In this document: one piece after another, positions 41,093 to 50,387 of the stretch
How positions within the stretch are numbered: position 1 is the stretch's first letter
Layout: every line of letters starts with the position of its first letter
DNA from: CAZTPJ01 sp964614515
GTDB lineage: Bacteria; Planctomycetota; Phycisphaerae; Phycisphaerales; UBA1924
Assembly: GCA_964614515.1 (NCBI GenBank)
Contig: CAZTPJ010000019.1
Location: forward strand, 1 to 52,992
DNA length: 52,992 nt
Direction of reading: 5' to 3'
Position numbers and translations under genes: made by a program
Notes under the pieces: model-generated
The model's database searches: none
What the model was told of the DNA's origin: nothing
The model's input: only the letters and a program-made list of their open reading frames with translations

Positions 41093-41662
41093 ATGCCTGA
41101 GCCGAGCATGCGAGTCCTCGTGTCGCGTGAGCAGATCGCCCGGCGCGTGCGCGAACTCGGCCAGCAGATCGCCGACGATGTGCGCCGTGACATGCGGCGC
41201 GACGGCCACGGCGATGCGCAAGGCGAGGTCGTCCTGATTCCCATCCTCACCGGAGCGATCGTCTTCGTCGCCGACCTGATTCGTGAGATGCCCCTGAAGA
41301 TGAGCCTGCGCCTCGTGGCCGTGTCAAGTTACCCCGGAACATCCATACAGTCCAAAGGCGCGATCCTGCGCAGCGAACTGCCGAGCGACCTTCGCGGGCG
41401 GCATGTGCTCATCATCGACGACATTCTCGACAGCGGCCAGACACTCGGGACCGTGCGCGACCTGATCCTGGAACAACGGCCCGCGAGCGTGCGCATCTGC
41501 GTCCTGCTGCGCAAGGCCGTGCCGAAGCGCGTCGTGAATGTCGAGGCCGATTACGTCGGCTTCGACATTGCGAACGAGTTTGTGGTCGGCTATGGACTGG
41601 ATTACGATGGGTACTACCGCAATCACCCGGAAGTCGTGGTGATCGAGTCGCAACACGAGTGA
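41093..41662 (+). CDS. hpt: Hypoxanthine phosphoribosyltransferase
   Basis: A 189-residue purine salvage enzyme that makes IMP and GMP from hypoxanthine and guanine with PRPP. The PRPP motif is VLIIDDILDSGQTLG, the flexible loop is AVSSYPGTSIQSKG, and the C-terminal base-binding part is VGFDIANEFVVGYGLDYDG. Starts at 41093 and 41108 are both possible. It stands in front of coaE, 37 bp upstream, and may be cotranscribed with it. Confidence 0.95.
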   Translation: MPEPSMRVLVSREQIARRVRELGQQIADDVRRDMRRDGHGDAQGEVVLIPILTGAIVFVADLIREMPLKMSLRLVAVSSYPGTSIQSKGAILRSELPSDLRGRHVLIIDDILDSGQTLGTVRDLILEQRPASVRICVLLRKAVPKRVVNVEADYVGFDIANEFVVGYGLDYDGYYRNHPEVVVIESQHE

Positions 41663-41699
41663 GCATCGCGGGGCGTGTTGTCCCGGCGGGAGCAGCGCG

Positions 41700-42311
41700 A
41701 TGGGTCGTCCGATGGTGATTGGTCTGGTGGGCGGCATTGGCGCGGGCAAGTCCGCCGTGGCGAAGATCCTCGCGGACCTCGGCTGCATCGTGAGCGATTC
41801 GGATGCACAGGCAAGGGCGGCCCTCGATGAACCCGCCGTCCGCGAGCAACTCATCACATGGTGGGGCAAGGAAATTCTCAGCCCCGACGGACGCGTCGAT
41901 CGGGCGAAGGTGGCGAAGATCGTGTTCGATCGCCCGCGCGATCGACAACGACTCGAAGGGCTGATTCATCCGCGCGTGCGGGCGGAACGCCAGCGAACCT
42001 ATGAGTTCGCGGAACAGTCGGGCGCTCCGGCCGTGGTGATCGATGCCCCACTGCTATTCGAGGCGAACGTGGATCAGGAGTGTGACGCGGTGATCTTTGT
42101 CGATGCCCCGCCGGCGCAGCGCCTGGCGCGTGTCCGCGAATCGCGCGGGTGGGATGAGTCGGAACTGACGCGACGAGAATCGGCCCAGTTGAGCCTGGAA
42201 GAAAAAAAGGCTCGCAGCGGGTACGTCGTGGTCAACGATGCGGACCTGGCGGCCCTGCGGGATCGGGTCGGTGAGGTTTTTGAGCGAATCCGGTGGAACT
42301 TCCGGGCGTAG
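41700..42311 (+). CDS. coaE: Dephospho-CoA kinase
   Basis: A 203-residue kinase for the last step of coenzyme A synthesis. Walker A is LVGGIGAGKSAVA, the DxD region is VSDSDAQARAAL, the substrate segment is LIHPRVRAERQ, and the lid is RLARVRESRGWDESELTRR. GGGAG lies 7 bases before the ATG at 41700. The stop is just before the -10-like element of the rho leader. Confidence 0.95.
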   Translation: MGRPMVIGLVGGIGAGKSAVAKILADLGCIVSDSDAQARAALDEPAVREQLITWWGKEILSPDGRVDRAKVAKIVFDRPRDRQRLEGLIHPRVRAERQRTYEFAEQSGAPAVVIDAPLLFEANVDQECDAVIFVDAPPAQRLARVRESRGWDESELTRRESAQLSLEEKKARSGYVVVNDADLAALRDRVGEVFERIRWNFRA

Positions 42312-42618
42312 TTGGGCGTATACTATCCGGGACGAAAGTTGATCCCTCCGGGCGGACCAGACGATGATTGGTGGTCTACCCTTCACGACCATCGAGACTT
42401 CGACGCCCTGACGGGGCAAGGATCGATTCCACGGAGCGGGCCGCTCGTGCAGCCGCTCTGCATCACGCACCTGATCGACGCCGCTAGAGGTTTCACCCTG
42501 GGAAGGGTTGTCGGCGCACCATCAGTCACCGCTTGCATTCTGACACGCCTTGACGCCCGGTGAGTACCGCGCGTCCATCGTCAGGAGCGATCAGTGATCA
42601 ATAGGGAATGACGCGACC
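42312..42618 (+). promoter_or_regulatory. Long leader of rho
   Basis: About 300 bp between coaE and rho without a convincing gene. TATACT at 42319-42324 is a likely -10 element, but the -35 is weak. The leader would be about 290 nt. Rho is commonly autoregulated through termination in its own leader, and this length would allow it. I found no defined rut pattern. Confidence 0.4.
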
Positions 42619-44322
42619 ATGGCCAAGAGTCCGAGCATGGTGGATGAAGAGCAGGTTCCGGCCACTTCTTCCGGGAAGCGCGGTACACGCGCCAAGCGAG
42701 CCAGTGCCGAAAGTTCCAGCAGCGCGGAAGCGCCCAGCGCCCCCGCGCCGGAACCCAGGCCCGCCGCGCCCGCCGAGGCGCCGACACCCCCCCCACCACC
42801 GCGCGATGCCGCCCCACCACACCCCCAGTCGCGCCCGCCGCAGCATCAGAATCAGGGCGGATATGCCCAGCAGGGCGAAGGTCGCGGCCATCGCCGCAAG
42901 CGAAAGAAGCGCCGCGGCGGCGGAGGCGGAGGCATGTCCTCCGGGCCATCCCAGCCACCCTGGAGCCACCACGACCACACCCTGCCGAGCGATGAAGAGT
43001 TGGAGCGTGAAGCGGCGGAACTTGAAAAAGTCGCCGCACGCGCAGACCCCGAAGTCCTCAAGACCGCGCTGAACATCACGCAACTCCAGCGCATGGGCAT
43101 CGAAGAACTTCATGAAGTCGCCGAGCGCGAGGGCCTCGAAGACTTCTTCCATGTCGCCAAGCAGGAACTGATCTTCAAGGTGCTCAAGGCCCGTGCGGCC
43201 AAGCAGGGCCTGATGTTCGGCGAAGGCACGCTCGAGATCATGCCCGACGGCTTTGGCTTCCTCCGCAGCCCCGAGCAGAGTTACCTCCCGGGACCGGATG
43301 ACATCTATGTCAGCCCATCGCAGATCCGCCGCTTCGGCCTGAAAAAGGGCATGGTCATCAAGGGTCTGATTCGCCCGCCCAAGGAAAGCGAGCGGTACTT
43401 CGCCCTCCTGCGCGTCGATGAGGTCAACACCCGTCAACCCAAGACACTCCACAGCCTTTCAAACTTTGAAGACCTGACGCCGTTGCACCCTGAGCAGCGG
43501 TTCATTCTTGAGACGACACCGGATGAGATCGAATGCCGGATCATCGACCTCGTTGCGCCCGTCGGCAAAGGCCAGCGAGCGCTGATCGTCGCGCCCCCGC
43601 GAACCGGCAAGACCGTCCTCCTCCAGAAGATGACCAAGGCCATCCGCCAGAACTATCCCGATGTCAGGATCATCGTGCTGCTGGTTGACGAACGCCCGGA
43701 AGAAGTCACGGACTTCCGCCGATCATGCCCGGATGTCGAGGTCGTGGCGAGCACGTTCGATGAACAGGCGTCGCGGCATGTGGCCGTGGCGGACATGGTG
43801 ATCGAAAAGGCGAAACGGATGGTCGAGTTCGGCGATGACGTGGTCATCCTGCTAGATTCGATCACGCGCCTCGCCCGCGCCTACAACGCCGAGATGCCGC
43901 ATTCGGGCAAGATCATGACCGGCGGCCTCGACAGCAACGCGCTGCAAAAGCCCAAGAAGTTCTTTGGCGCCGCCCGCGCGATCGAAAACGGCGGCTCGCT
44001 CACCATCATCGGCACCGCCCTGGTCGACACAGGCTCCAAGATGGATGAAGTCATCTTTGAGGAGTTCAAGGGCACGGGTAACAGCGAACTCCACCTTGAC
44101 CGCAAACTCATGGAAAAGCGGATCTATCCGTGCATCGACGTGGCCGCCTCCGGCACGCGACGCGAGGAACTCCTGCTCGACAAGAAGGAACTCGAACTCG
44201 TCCATCGCCTGCGCAAGGTGCTCAGCGACATGAACGTGGTCGAGGCGATGGAACTTCTGCGGACCAGACTCAAAAAGGTCAAGTCCAACGCCGAGTTCCT
44301 GATGACGATGTCGCTGGGATGA
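42619..44322 (+). CDS. rho: Transcription termination factor Rho with long N-terminal extension
   Basis: A 567-residue Rho, an RNA-dependent hexameric helicase that ends transcription. The first 120 residues are low-complexity: acidic/Ser/Ala, then Pro-rich (APTPPPPPRDAAPP), then basic Gly/Arg/Lys (RRKRKKRRGGGGG), as in other large-Rho bacteria. The conserved part starts around residue 150 (ALNITQLQRMGIEELHEVA). The RNA-binding cold-shock domain shows GTLEIMPDGFGFLRSP. Walker A is APPRTGKT, Walker B is VVILLDSITRLARAYN, and the Q-loop is KIMTGGLDSNALQKPKKFFG. The ATG at 42619 follows AGGGA about 12 bases away. Confidence 0.97.
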   Translation: MAKSPSMVDEEQVPATSSGKRGTRAKRASAESSSSAEAPSAPAPEPRPAAPAEAPTPPPPPRDAAPPHPQSRPPQHQNQGGYAQQGEGRGHRRKRKKRRGGGGGGMSSGPSQPPWSHHDHTLPSDEELEREAAELEKVAARADPEVLKTALNITQLQRMGIEELHEVAEREGLEDFFHVAKQELIFKVLKARAAKQGLMFGEGTLEIMPDGFGFLRSPEQSYLPGPDDIYVSPSQIRRFGLKKGMVIKGLIRPPKESERYFALLRVDEVNTRQPKTLHSLSNFEDLTPLHPEQRFILETTPDEIECRIIDLVAPVGKGQRALIVAPPRTGKTVLLQKMTKAIRQNYPDVRIIVLLVDERPEEVTDFRRSCPDVEVVASTFDEQASRHVAVADMVIEKAKRMVEFGDDVVILLDSITRLARAYNAEMPHSGKIMTGGLDSNALQKPKKFFGAARAIENGGSLTIIGTALVDTGSKMDEVIFEEFKGTGNSELHLDRKLMEKRIYPCIDVAASGTRREELLLDKKELELVHRLRKVLSDMNVVEAMELLRTRLKKVKSNAEFLMTMSLG

Positions 44323-44431
44323 GTTTCCTCGGCACGGCCTTGCGCCCCGGCGGTGGCTGGCCGTGGCGCCCCGGGGATTCTTCACCCCGAAAGCCGCGAA
44401 CGGCCGAAGAACCGAGGACTTCACGGAGCGT

Positions 44432-46936
44432 ATGACCAAGAGGACAGGGGGCACGGCATTGAAGGTGGCGCTTGCGGGAATGAAATGGCAATTCACGGCC
44501 GGCGCGATCCTCGTCGGCATCGGCATCCAGGCCTCGCCGGCCCAGGTGCCGGTGGACGCGGACGAGTTCACCGCGCGGGCCATCGCGCGAACGGCCACAC
44601 TCGACCTTCGAGCCGTGAGCGCGCCAACGACAGAGGACTTTCAGATTACGTCGGACCTGCTCGAACTGGCGACGAGGTTCGCGCCGCGTGATCGCGAGAT
44701 CACGCGACAGTGGCTTGAGGCGGCGTGGTCGGCGGGCGACCGCACCACCGCCCTGGAAGCCACGCGCCGGCTCATCACCATCGATCCCACCGATCAGGTC
44801 GCGACGCTGCGCCTGGTGGCGGCGCGAATCGGGGAACTCCAGACGGCCGAGGAACGCCAGGCCGCATACGCGAGGTTTCTCGGTCCCGAAGGCTCATCGC
44901 TGGCGCCGACGATTCGCAGTCGACTGGCCCTCGATGCGGCGCTGCTGGCGCGTGAGCGCGGGGATCACGACGCCTTCGCGCGATTCCTGAGTCAGGCGAC
45001 CAGCCTTGATGCGACCCACAAAGAAGCGGCCGCGTTGGCCGCGACATACTTCGCCTCGATCTCCAACGATCCGGTGGGCAAACTTGAACTGCTCGTGAAC
45101 CTGCTGTACGCCGATCCGCTGGACCCCAACGTGCATCTGGCGGTGGCATATGAACTCGCATCACAGCACAGTTTCGAGGCCGCACGGCGGTTCCACCTCA
45201 TCGCCGAAAACCTGTTCCTTGCGTCGCTGGGCGAACTCAGCCACGACTTGTTCCTCGGACGGTTGTATCTGGTCTGGCAGGTTGAGGGCGCCTCTGCGCT
45301 CGTGGCCGCGCTCGACCGACGCATCGAAGAGGTTCGGCTGCAGGAGATCGCGAGTTTTCGACAGCGCGGCGCGATCGCGACGCAGGAAGATCTTGAACGA
45401 GTCACGCTGAGCGTGCCGTTTGAACTGATGCGCTTGATGGCCGCAAGTGCCGCGGAAGACGCGGAGTCCATCGCCGACGCCGCGCACGATCTGGCCCAGG
45501 TCGTCGCGTCGGAAATGCAGCGCATCGAAGCCGAAAACCCCCACGAAGGCGAGGTCGCCGTCGCGCAGATCAGTTACGCCTTGGACCTGACCATCGCGCG
45601 GCTCTTCTGCAACGTGTCTACCGAGTCGGCCATCAAGGTCACTCGCCGATTCATGCAGGAACTCCCCGAGGCGATGCGAAACTCGCCGACCATGCAGTTG
45701 GCCCTGGGACTCACCGAATTCCGCGAAGGCAATCTCGATGAAGCACGCCGGATCATCACCCCCATCGCGAACCTCGCCGCTTTCGGAGGCATGGCCCTGG
45801 CGCTGATCGAACTCAAAGCCGGCAACACGGCCGAGGGAACGCACCTTCTCGAACAGATCTCCGGCGCTGCGCCCCTGACGCTTCCGGGCGCGTGGGCGCG
45901 ATCCCAACTGGCCAAACTCGACCCGTCCAAGGTCGGCCCGCGCGAAGCCGCGCCCGCGATGGAGCGCATCGTGCGGGCCATCCCCGTCTCCGTCGATGAC
46001 ATGGCCGTGAACCCCTGGTCGTTTGTCTCGATGGTTGTGACCGCGACGAACGAGTCCCCCGCCGCGCTGGAACGCGCGCCCCTGCGCGTCACGCTGCGAA
46101 ACCTCAGCGACATGCCGCTCGGCACCGGGCCGAACCGCCCCATCAGCACGCGTTTGTTGTTTTCGCCACGCGCCGCCGTGGGAAACGAACCGCTCATCGG
46201 CGGCTCGCCAGAAGTCGTGGACCTTGACACGCGGTTCCGCCTGATGCCGCGCGAAAGCGTCGAGGTCCTCGTGTCGCCGGAACTCTGGTGGTTCGGCACG
46301 CTGCTCGAAACCGCCATCAAGCACCAAACAACGCTGCGGTGGCGCGTCCTCCAGGGCTTCCGCATCTCGCCGCGCGGCGTCTACATTCCCGGGGCGAGCG
46401 CGGTGACGGCCGAATCGCCCAAGGTTCGACGCGCGGCACTCCCCGAGGCGAATCTTCCCATTGAGACCATGGTCGAGCGAATGCGCAGTGATCCGGAAGA
46501 GGAACTGATCCCGATCATCGCCGCCGTCCGCGCAACCATCGCGGGACCAAGCGTTGGAACCCTTCAACCCGCCACGGCGCAGGAGGCGCTCCTGCTCGCC
46601 CGCACGGCCGCCGAACGGTACGCAACCTTGTCGCCGCGCATGCGACTGATGATGGTGGCCCTGCTTCCGCACGCACGCATGATCCCGCCGATTCAAGCGC
46701 TCGATGACGTGATCCTCCAGGAGCGCGATCCGATGGTGGCTCGCATGGTGCTCATCACACGCCCCACCGATTCCTCCCATCCGATCTTTGAGTGGGCGCT
46801 GTCATCCGGCGATCCGGTGCTCGCGCGACTCGCCACGCTGCAAATGCAGCGGCTGGACTCCGGCCGACAGTGCTACGCGAGAATCCGCGATCTCACCGGC
46901 GAGCATGAAGGACCGCTCCCGGGCGCTGGACAGTGA
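44432..46936 (+). CDS. Exported TPR-like protein of unknown function
   Basis: An 834-residue protein. After a basic n-region comes a hydrophobic segment (FTAGAILVGIGIQASPAQ). The body is almost entirely helical with TPR-like pairs (LLELATRFAPRDREITRQWL, EAAWSAGDRTTALEATRRLI, ATSLDATHKEAAALAATYF) up to about residue 500; a beta-rich stretch follows, then helices. The ATG at 44432 is favoured by GGAG and by signal-peptide geometry. It lies 110 bp behind rho and may be cotranscribed. Its stop overlaps the start of the flippase-like gene. Probably a periplasmic scaffold. Confidence 0.8.
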   Translation: MTKRTGGTALKVALAGMKWQFTAGAILVGIGIQASPAQVPVDADEFTARAIARTATLDLRAVSAPTTEDFQITSDLLELATRFAPRDREITRQWLEAAWSAGDRTTALEATRRLITIDPTDQVATLRLVAARIGELQTAEERQAAYARFLGPEGSSLAPTIRSRLALDAALLARERGDHDAFARFLSQATSLDATHKEAAALAATYFASISNDPVGKLELLVNLLYADPLDPNVHLAVAYELASQHSFEAARRFHLIAENLFLASLGELSHDLFLGRLYLVWQVEGASALVAALDRRIEEVRLQEIASFRQRGAIATQEDLERVTLSVPFELMRLMAASAAEDAESIADAAHDLAQVVASEMQRIEAENPHEGEVAVAQISYALDLTIARLFCNVSTESAIKVTRRFMQELPEAMRNSPTMQLALGLTEFREGNLDEARRIITPIANLAAFGGMALALIELKAGNTAEGTHLLEQISGAAPLTLPGAWARSQLAKLDPSKVGPREAAPAMERIVRAIPVSVDDMAVNPWSFVSMVVTATNESPAALERAPLRVTLRNLSDMPLGTGPNRPISTRLLFSPRAAVGNEPLIGGSPEVVDLDTRFRLMPRESVEVLVSPELWWFGTLLETAIKHQTTLRWRVLQGFRISPRGVYIPGASAVTAESPKVRRAALPEANLPIETMVERMRSDPEEELIPIIAAVRATIAGPSVGTLQPATAQEALLLARTAAERYATLSPRMRLMMVALLPHARMIPPIQALDDVILQERDPMVARMVLITRPTDSSHPIFEWALSSGDPVLARLATLQMQRLDSGRQCYARIRDLTGEHEGPLPGAGQ

Positions 46937-47889
46937 ACGCGGCTCACGGTTCAAACGCGCCAGATTCCCCCCGGCCGTTATCCGCCCGACGCCGAGCGAT
47001 CGTCCTCATTGGCTTCATCCTGGGCATGGGCCTGCTCGCCGCCGCTGGATACGCCGTCATGTCCAGCGCGGAAACTCGCGCTGCGATTGGCGATTCGCTG
47101 GCCCACGGCGCGTGGTGGTTGATCGTGCTCGCCTGCATCCTGCCGGCGCTCAACTGGATTCTGACCTCCGCCACCTTCTGGGCACTGACGGGACGCTTCG
47201 GTCGCGTCGGATTCGCCGACATGGCGTGGGCCATCGGCGCGGCGTGGGTCTTCAACTACCTGCCGCTGCGGCCGGGGATGCTCGGGCGCTTCGCCTATCA
47301 CAAACTCGTCCACGATGTTCGCATTCGCGACTCGGCGCGGGTTGTGATCGAAGCCATGTTGGCAAGCGCCGTCGGCGGCGCCGCCATGCTCGGCATCGCG
47401 TTGGCGCTGCCGGTCGGGATGGCCACGGCCGTGTATGTCGGCGTGCTTGCCGCGCCGCTCGTGATGGGCGCTCTGGTTAGTGCGACATGGTGGCGACGCG
47501 GCTCGCGCGGGCGAGTCGCGATGGCGATCACCCTTCGATATGCCGAGATGCTCGTGTGGATGGCGCGATATCTCATCGCGTTCAGTCTCGTCGGCACATC
47601 CATCGACATCCGCACCGCCGCGATCGTCACCGTCGTCAGCCAACTCGCGATCACGATTCCGATCTCGGGCAACGGCCTTGGCGTGCGTGAATGGGGCGTG
47701 GGGTTGACGACAGCGGCTCTGTTCGCGGCCGGGGCAATCGACGCGCCCGATGCCGCCGGGGCCACCACGCTTGGTCTCGCCGCGGACCTCGTCCTGCGCG
47801 GGACCGAGTTGATCCCGGCGCTGGTCATCGGTGGATTGTCGTCCGCCATGATCTTTCGTAACACGCGGCGGGCGTCGCGCGGCCGGTGA
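46933..47889 (+). CDS. Flippase-like integral membrane protein (lysylphosphatidylglycerol synthase TM family)
   Basis: A 318-residue membrane protein with about eight hydrophobic segments and the conserved pieces of the LPG synthase transmembrane (UPF0104) family: FNYLPLRPGMLGRFAYHKLV near residue 110 and ITIPISGNGLGVREWGV near residue 245. Relatives act on lipids or lipid-linked sugars. GTG at 46933 overlaps the previous stop (GTGA). Substrate unknown. Confidence 0.88.
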   Translation: MNAAHGSNAPDSPRPLSARRRAIVLIGFILGMGLLAAAGYAVMSSAETRAAIGDSLAHGAWWLIVLACILPALNWILTSATFWALTGRFGRVGFADMAWAIGAAWVFNYLPLRPGMLGRFAYHKLVHDVRIRDSARVVIEAMLASAVGGAAMLGIALALPVGMATAVYVGVLAAPLVMGALVSATWWRRGSRGRVAMAITLRYAEMLVWMARYLIAFSLVGTSIDIRTAAIVTVVSQLAITIPISGNGLGVREWGVGLTTAALFAAGAIDAPDAAGATTLGLAADLVLRGTELIPALVIGGLSSAMIFRNTRRASRGR

Positions 47890-47948
47890 CTCGCCCCCCT
47901 CCGCCCGGCTTCATACACTTCCCCGAACACCAGCACAGGAGGCGCACG

Positions 47949-48932
47949 TTGAACATCCTGATCGCGGACAAGTTTGAACAATCGGGCATTGACGGCCTGG
48001 CGCTGCTCGGGGCCACCGTCGCCTATCAGCCCGCCGTCACCACCGAGCAGATTCCAGAGGCCCTGCGAAAGTCCGAGTCGCAGATCCTCATCGTACGCTC
48101 CAAAAAAGTCCCGGCCTCCGCCATCGAAGCCATGACCAATGTCAAAGGCATCATCCGCGCAGGCGCAGGCGTGGACAACATCGACCTCCCGGCGGCCACG
48201 TCCAAGGGCATCGCCGTGTGCAACTGTCCCGGCACGAACGCGATCGCCGTCGCCGAACTCGCCATGGCGCACATCCTCTGCTGCGATCGCCGCCTCGCCC
48301 AACAGACCATCGATGCCAAAGCCGGCAGGTGGAACAAGAAGGAATACGGCAACGCCCGCGGCCTCAAAGGCTCAACCCTCGGCCTCGTCGGCATGGGCGC
48401 CATCGCCAAGGCCCTGGTCAAACGCGCCAAGGCCTTTGACATGCACATCCTCGCCTGGTCGCGCAGCCTCACCACGGCCATCGCGGCCGATCTGGGCATC
48501 GAATACGCCGGCTCAACGCGCGGCGACCTGATCGAAATGGTCGGACGGTGCGACTTCGTCAGCATTCACGTCGCCGGCACACCCGAGACCAAACACTTGT
48601 GCAACGCCGAGTTCTTCGCGGCGATGAAGAACGGCGCGGGGTTTGTCAACACCTCGCGCGGCTCGGTCGTGGATGAATCCGCGCTGGCCGTGGCCATCAA
48701 GAGCAAGAACCTCCGCGTCGGCCTTGACGTGTATGCCAATCAACCGCCAACGCCCGAAGCCCCGTGGACATGTGAACTCGCGGCGCTGCCGAATGTGACG
48801 TGTACGCACCACAGCGGCGCGTCGACGGATCAGGCGCAGGAGGCCGTCGCCGCGGAAGTCGTCCGCATTGTGTCCGTGTATTCCAAGACGAATCGGTTTG
48901 TCAATGTTGTGAACGAACCCGTCACGAACTGA
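47949..48932 (+). CDS. serA: D-3-phosphoglycerate dehydrogenase, short form
   Basis: A 327-residue 2-hydroxyacid dehydrogenase at the head of serine synthesis. The NAD loop is TLGLVGMGAIAKALVKRA, the substrate and catalytic residues are in RAGAGVDNIDL, VNTSRGSVVDE and THHSGAST (His). No ACT or ASB regulatory domain follows, so this is the short form, not expected to be inhibited by serine in the usual way. The start is TTG at 47949, set by AGGAGG at 47937-47942 with a 6-base spacer. It lies 45 bp ahead of serC. Confidence 0.93.
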   Translation: MNILIADKFEQSGIDGLALLGATVAYQPAVTTEQIPEALRKSESQILIVRSKKVPASAIEAMTNVKGIIRAGAGVDNIDLPAATSKGIAVCNCPGTNAIAVAELAMAHILCCDRRLAQQTIDAKAGRWNKKEYGNARGLKGSTLGLVGMGAIAKALVKRAKAFDMHILAWSRSLTTAIAADLGIEYAGSTRGDLIEMVGRCDFVSIHVAGTPETKHLCNAEFFAAMKNGAGFVNTSRGSVVDESALAVAIKSKNLRVGLDVYANQPPTPEAPWTCELAALPNVTCTHHSGASTDQAQEAVAAEVVRIVSVYSKTNRFVNVVNEPVTN

Positions 48933-48977
48933 GTCGCACGCGGGCGCTGCGCACAGCGCCCTTCGGAGAGAGCACGC

Positions 48978-50066
48978 ATGTCAGAGCGCATTTTCAACTT
49001 TTCCGCCGGCCCCGGTACACTGCCCGAAGAGGTCCTGCGCCAGGCGCAACAGGATCTGTGGAACATCGCCGGCTCGGGCATCGGCATCCTCGAACACTCA
49101 CACCGAGGCAAAGTCGTCGATCGCGTCTTCGAAGAATGCGATGCCGACTTCCGCAAGATCGGCAACATCCCCGAGGACTACAAGATTCTCTTCCTCACCG
49201 GCGGCGCAAGCCAGCAGGCGTGGCAGATACCCATGAACTTCCTCTCACAGGGACAAACCGCCGACTACCTCGTCACCGGATACTGGGCCGAGAAGGCGTT
49301 CAAGACGGCGCAGAAACTCGGAACCGTTCATGCCGCCTCATCCAGCAAGGACACCAACTACTCCTACATCCCCTCGCGCGAACAAACCAAATATTCCGCC
49401 AGCCCCGCCTATGTCCACTACACCACGAACAACACCATCTTCGGCACCGAGTTTCACGATCTGCCCACGCCACCCGCCGGCGCGCCGCTCATCTGCGACA
49501 TGTCCAGCGACATCTTCTCTCGCCCGCTCGATGTGACCAAATACGGCCTCATCTACGCCGGCGCGCAGAAGAATCTCGGTCCGGCCGGCGTGACCATCGT
49601 CATCGCCCACGCGGACCTCATCGAACGCGGCAGCAAGACCCTTCCCGAACTGCTCCAGTATCGCACGTTCGTCCCGGAACTCTCACGCCCGAACACGCCC
49701 CCGGTCTTCGCCATCTACATCGTCGGCCTCGTGCTCAAGTGGATCATCAAGAATGGCGGCCTCGAAGGCATGGCCAAACGCAACAAAGAAAAGGCTCGCC
49801 CCATCTACGACGTACTCGACACCAGCAAATTCTACAAAGGCCACGCACGCCCCGACAGCCGATCGCTGATGAACATCACCTTCACCACGCCCAAGCCTGA
49901 ACTCGACGAAAAGTTCTGCTCCGAAGCGAAGAAGGCCGGGTTCGACGGCCTCAAGGGCCACCGCTCCATCGGCGGCATGCGCGCCAGCGTCTACAACGCC
50001 TTCCCCCCCCATGGCGCGGTCGAACTCGCCAAGTTCATGCGGGAGTTTGAGAAGCGCAACGGGTGA
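48978..50066 (+). CDS. serC: Phosphoserine aminotransferase
   Basis: A 362-residue PLP enzyme that converts 3-phosphohydroxypyruvate to phosphoserine, following serA. NFSAGPGTLPEEVL is the usual N-terminus, the PLP Lys is in YAGAQKNLGPAGVT, and GHRSIGGMRASVYNAFP is the C-terminal signature. CGGAGAG precedes the ATG. Together with serA it forms a serine biosynthesis operon; serB is not in the window. Confidence 0.97.
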   Translation: MSERIFNFSAGPGTLPEEVLRQAQQDLWNIAGSGIGILEHSHRGKVVDRVFEECDADFRKIGNIPEDYKILFLTGGASQQAWQIPMNFLSQGQTADYLVTGYWAEKAFKTAQKLGTVHAASSSKDTNYSYIPSREQTKYSASPAYVHYTTNNTIFGTEFHDLPTPPAGAPLICDMSSDIFSRPLDVTKYGLIYAGAQKNLGPAGVTIVIAHADLIERGSKTLPELLQYRTFVPELSRPNTPPVFAIYIVGLVLKWIIKNGGLEGMAKRNKEKARPIYDVLDTSKFYKGHARPDSRSLMNITFTTPKPELDEKFCSEAKKAGFDGLKGHRSIGGMRASVYNAFPPHGAVELAKFMREFEKRNG

Positions 50067-50141
50067 GGCTGATGGTTGCGAAGCCCTCATTCGAGCGTCG
50101 GCCGGGCATTTAGTTCTCGGGCGGAATGGGAGTGATCGACC

Positions 50142-50369
50142 ATGCTCATCGAACGCATCACAGTGAATCCGGATGTCATGGTAGGCCGTCCCTGCACTCG
50201 CGGGCTGCGATTCCCCGTATCGCGCGTGCTTGGGCTGCTCGCGGCCGGCGAAAGTGAACAACAGATCCTTGCCAACCATCCGGATCGTCAAGCCGGCGAC
50301 ATTCGCGCAGCGATCGCGTGTGCCGCGGGACTGATGTATCCTCGGGTCGTGGCACATCCTCCCGCATAA
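50142..50369 (+). CDS. Orphan DUF433 antitoxin-like protein
   Basis: A 75-residue DUF433 protein (ITVNPDVMVGRPCTRGLRFP, then ILANHPDRQAGDIRAAIACA). GGGAG lies nine bases upstream. No DUF5615 toxin follows: after the stop at 50367-50369 no coupled start leads to the family sequence, and the convergent gene ends 18 bases later. It is only moderately similar to the DUF433 protein at 19478-19714. Confidence 0.87.
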   Translation: MLIERITVNPDVMVGRPCTRGLRFPVSRVLGLLAAGESEQQILANHPDRQAGDIRAAIACAAGLMYPRVVAHPPA

Positions 50370-50387
50370 GTCACATGCGATCGCGCC

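Noticed and set aside
42312..42563. 83-residue ORF in the rho leader
   Set aside because: It needs a non-ATG start just after the coaE stop, has no ribosome-binding site and no coding resemblance; treated as leader.
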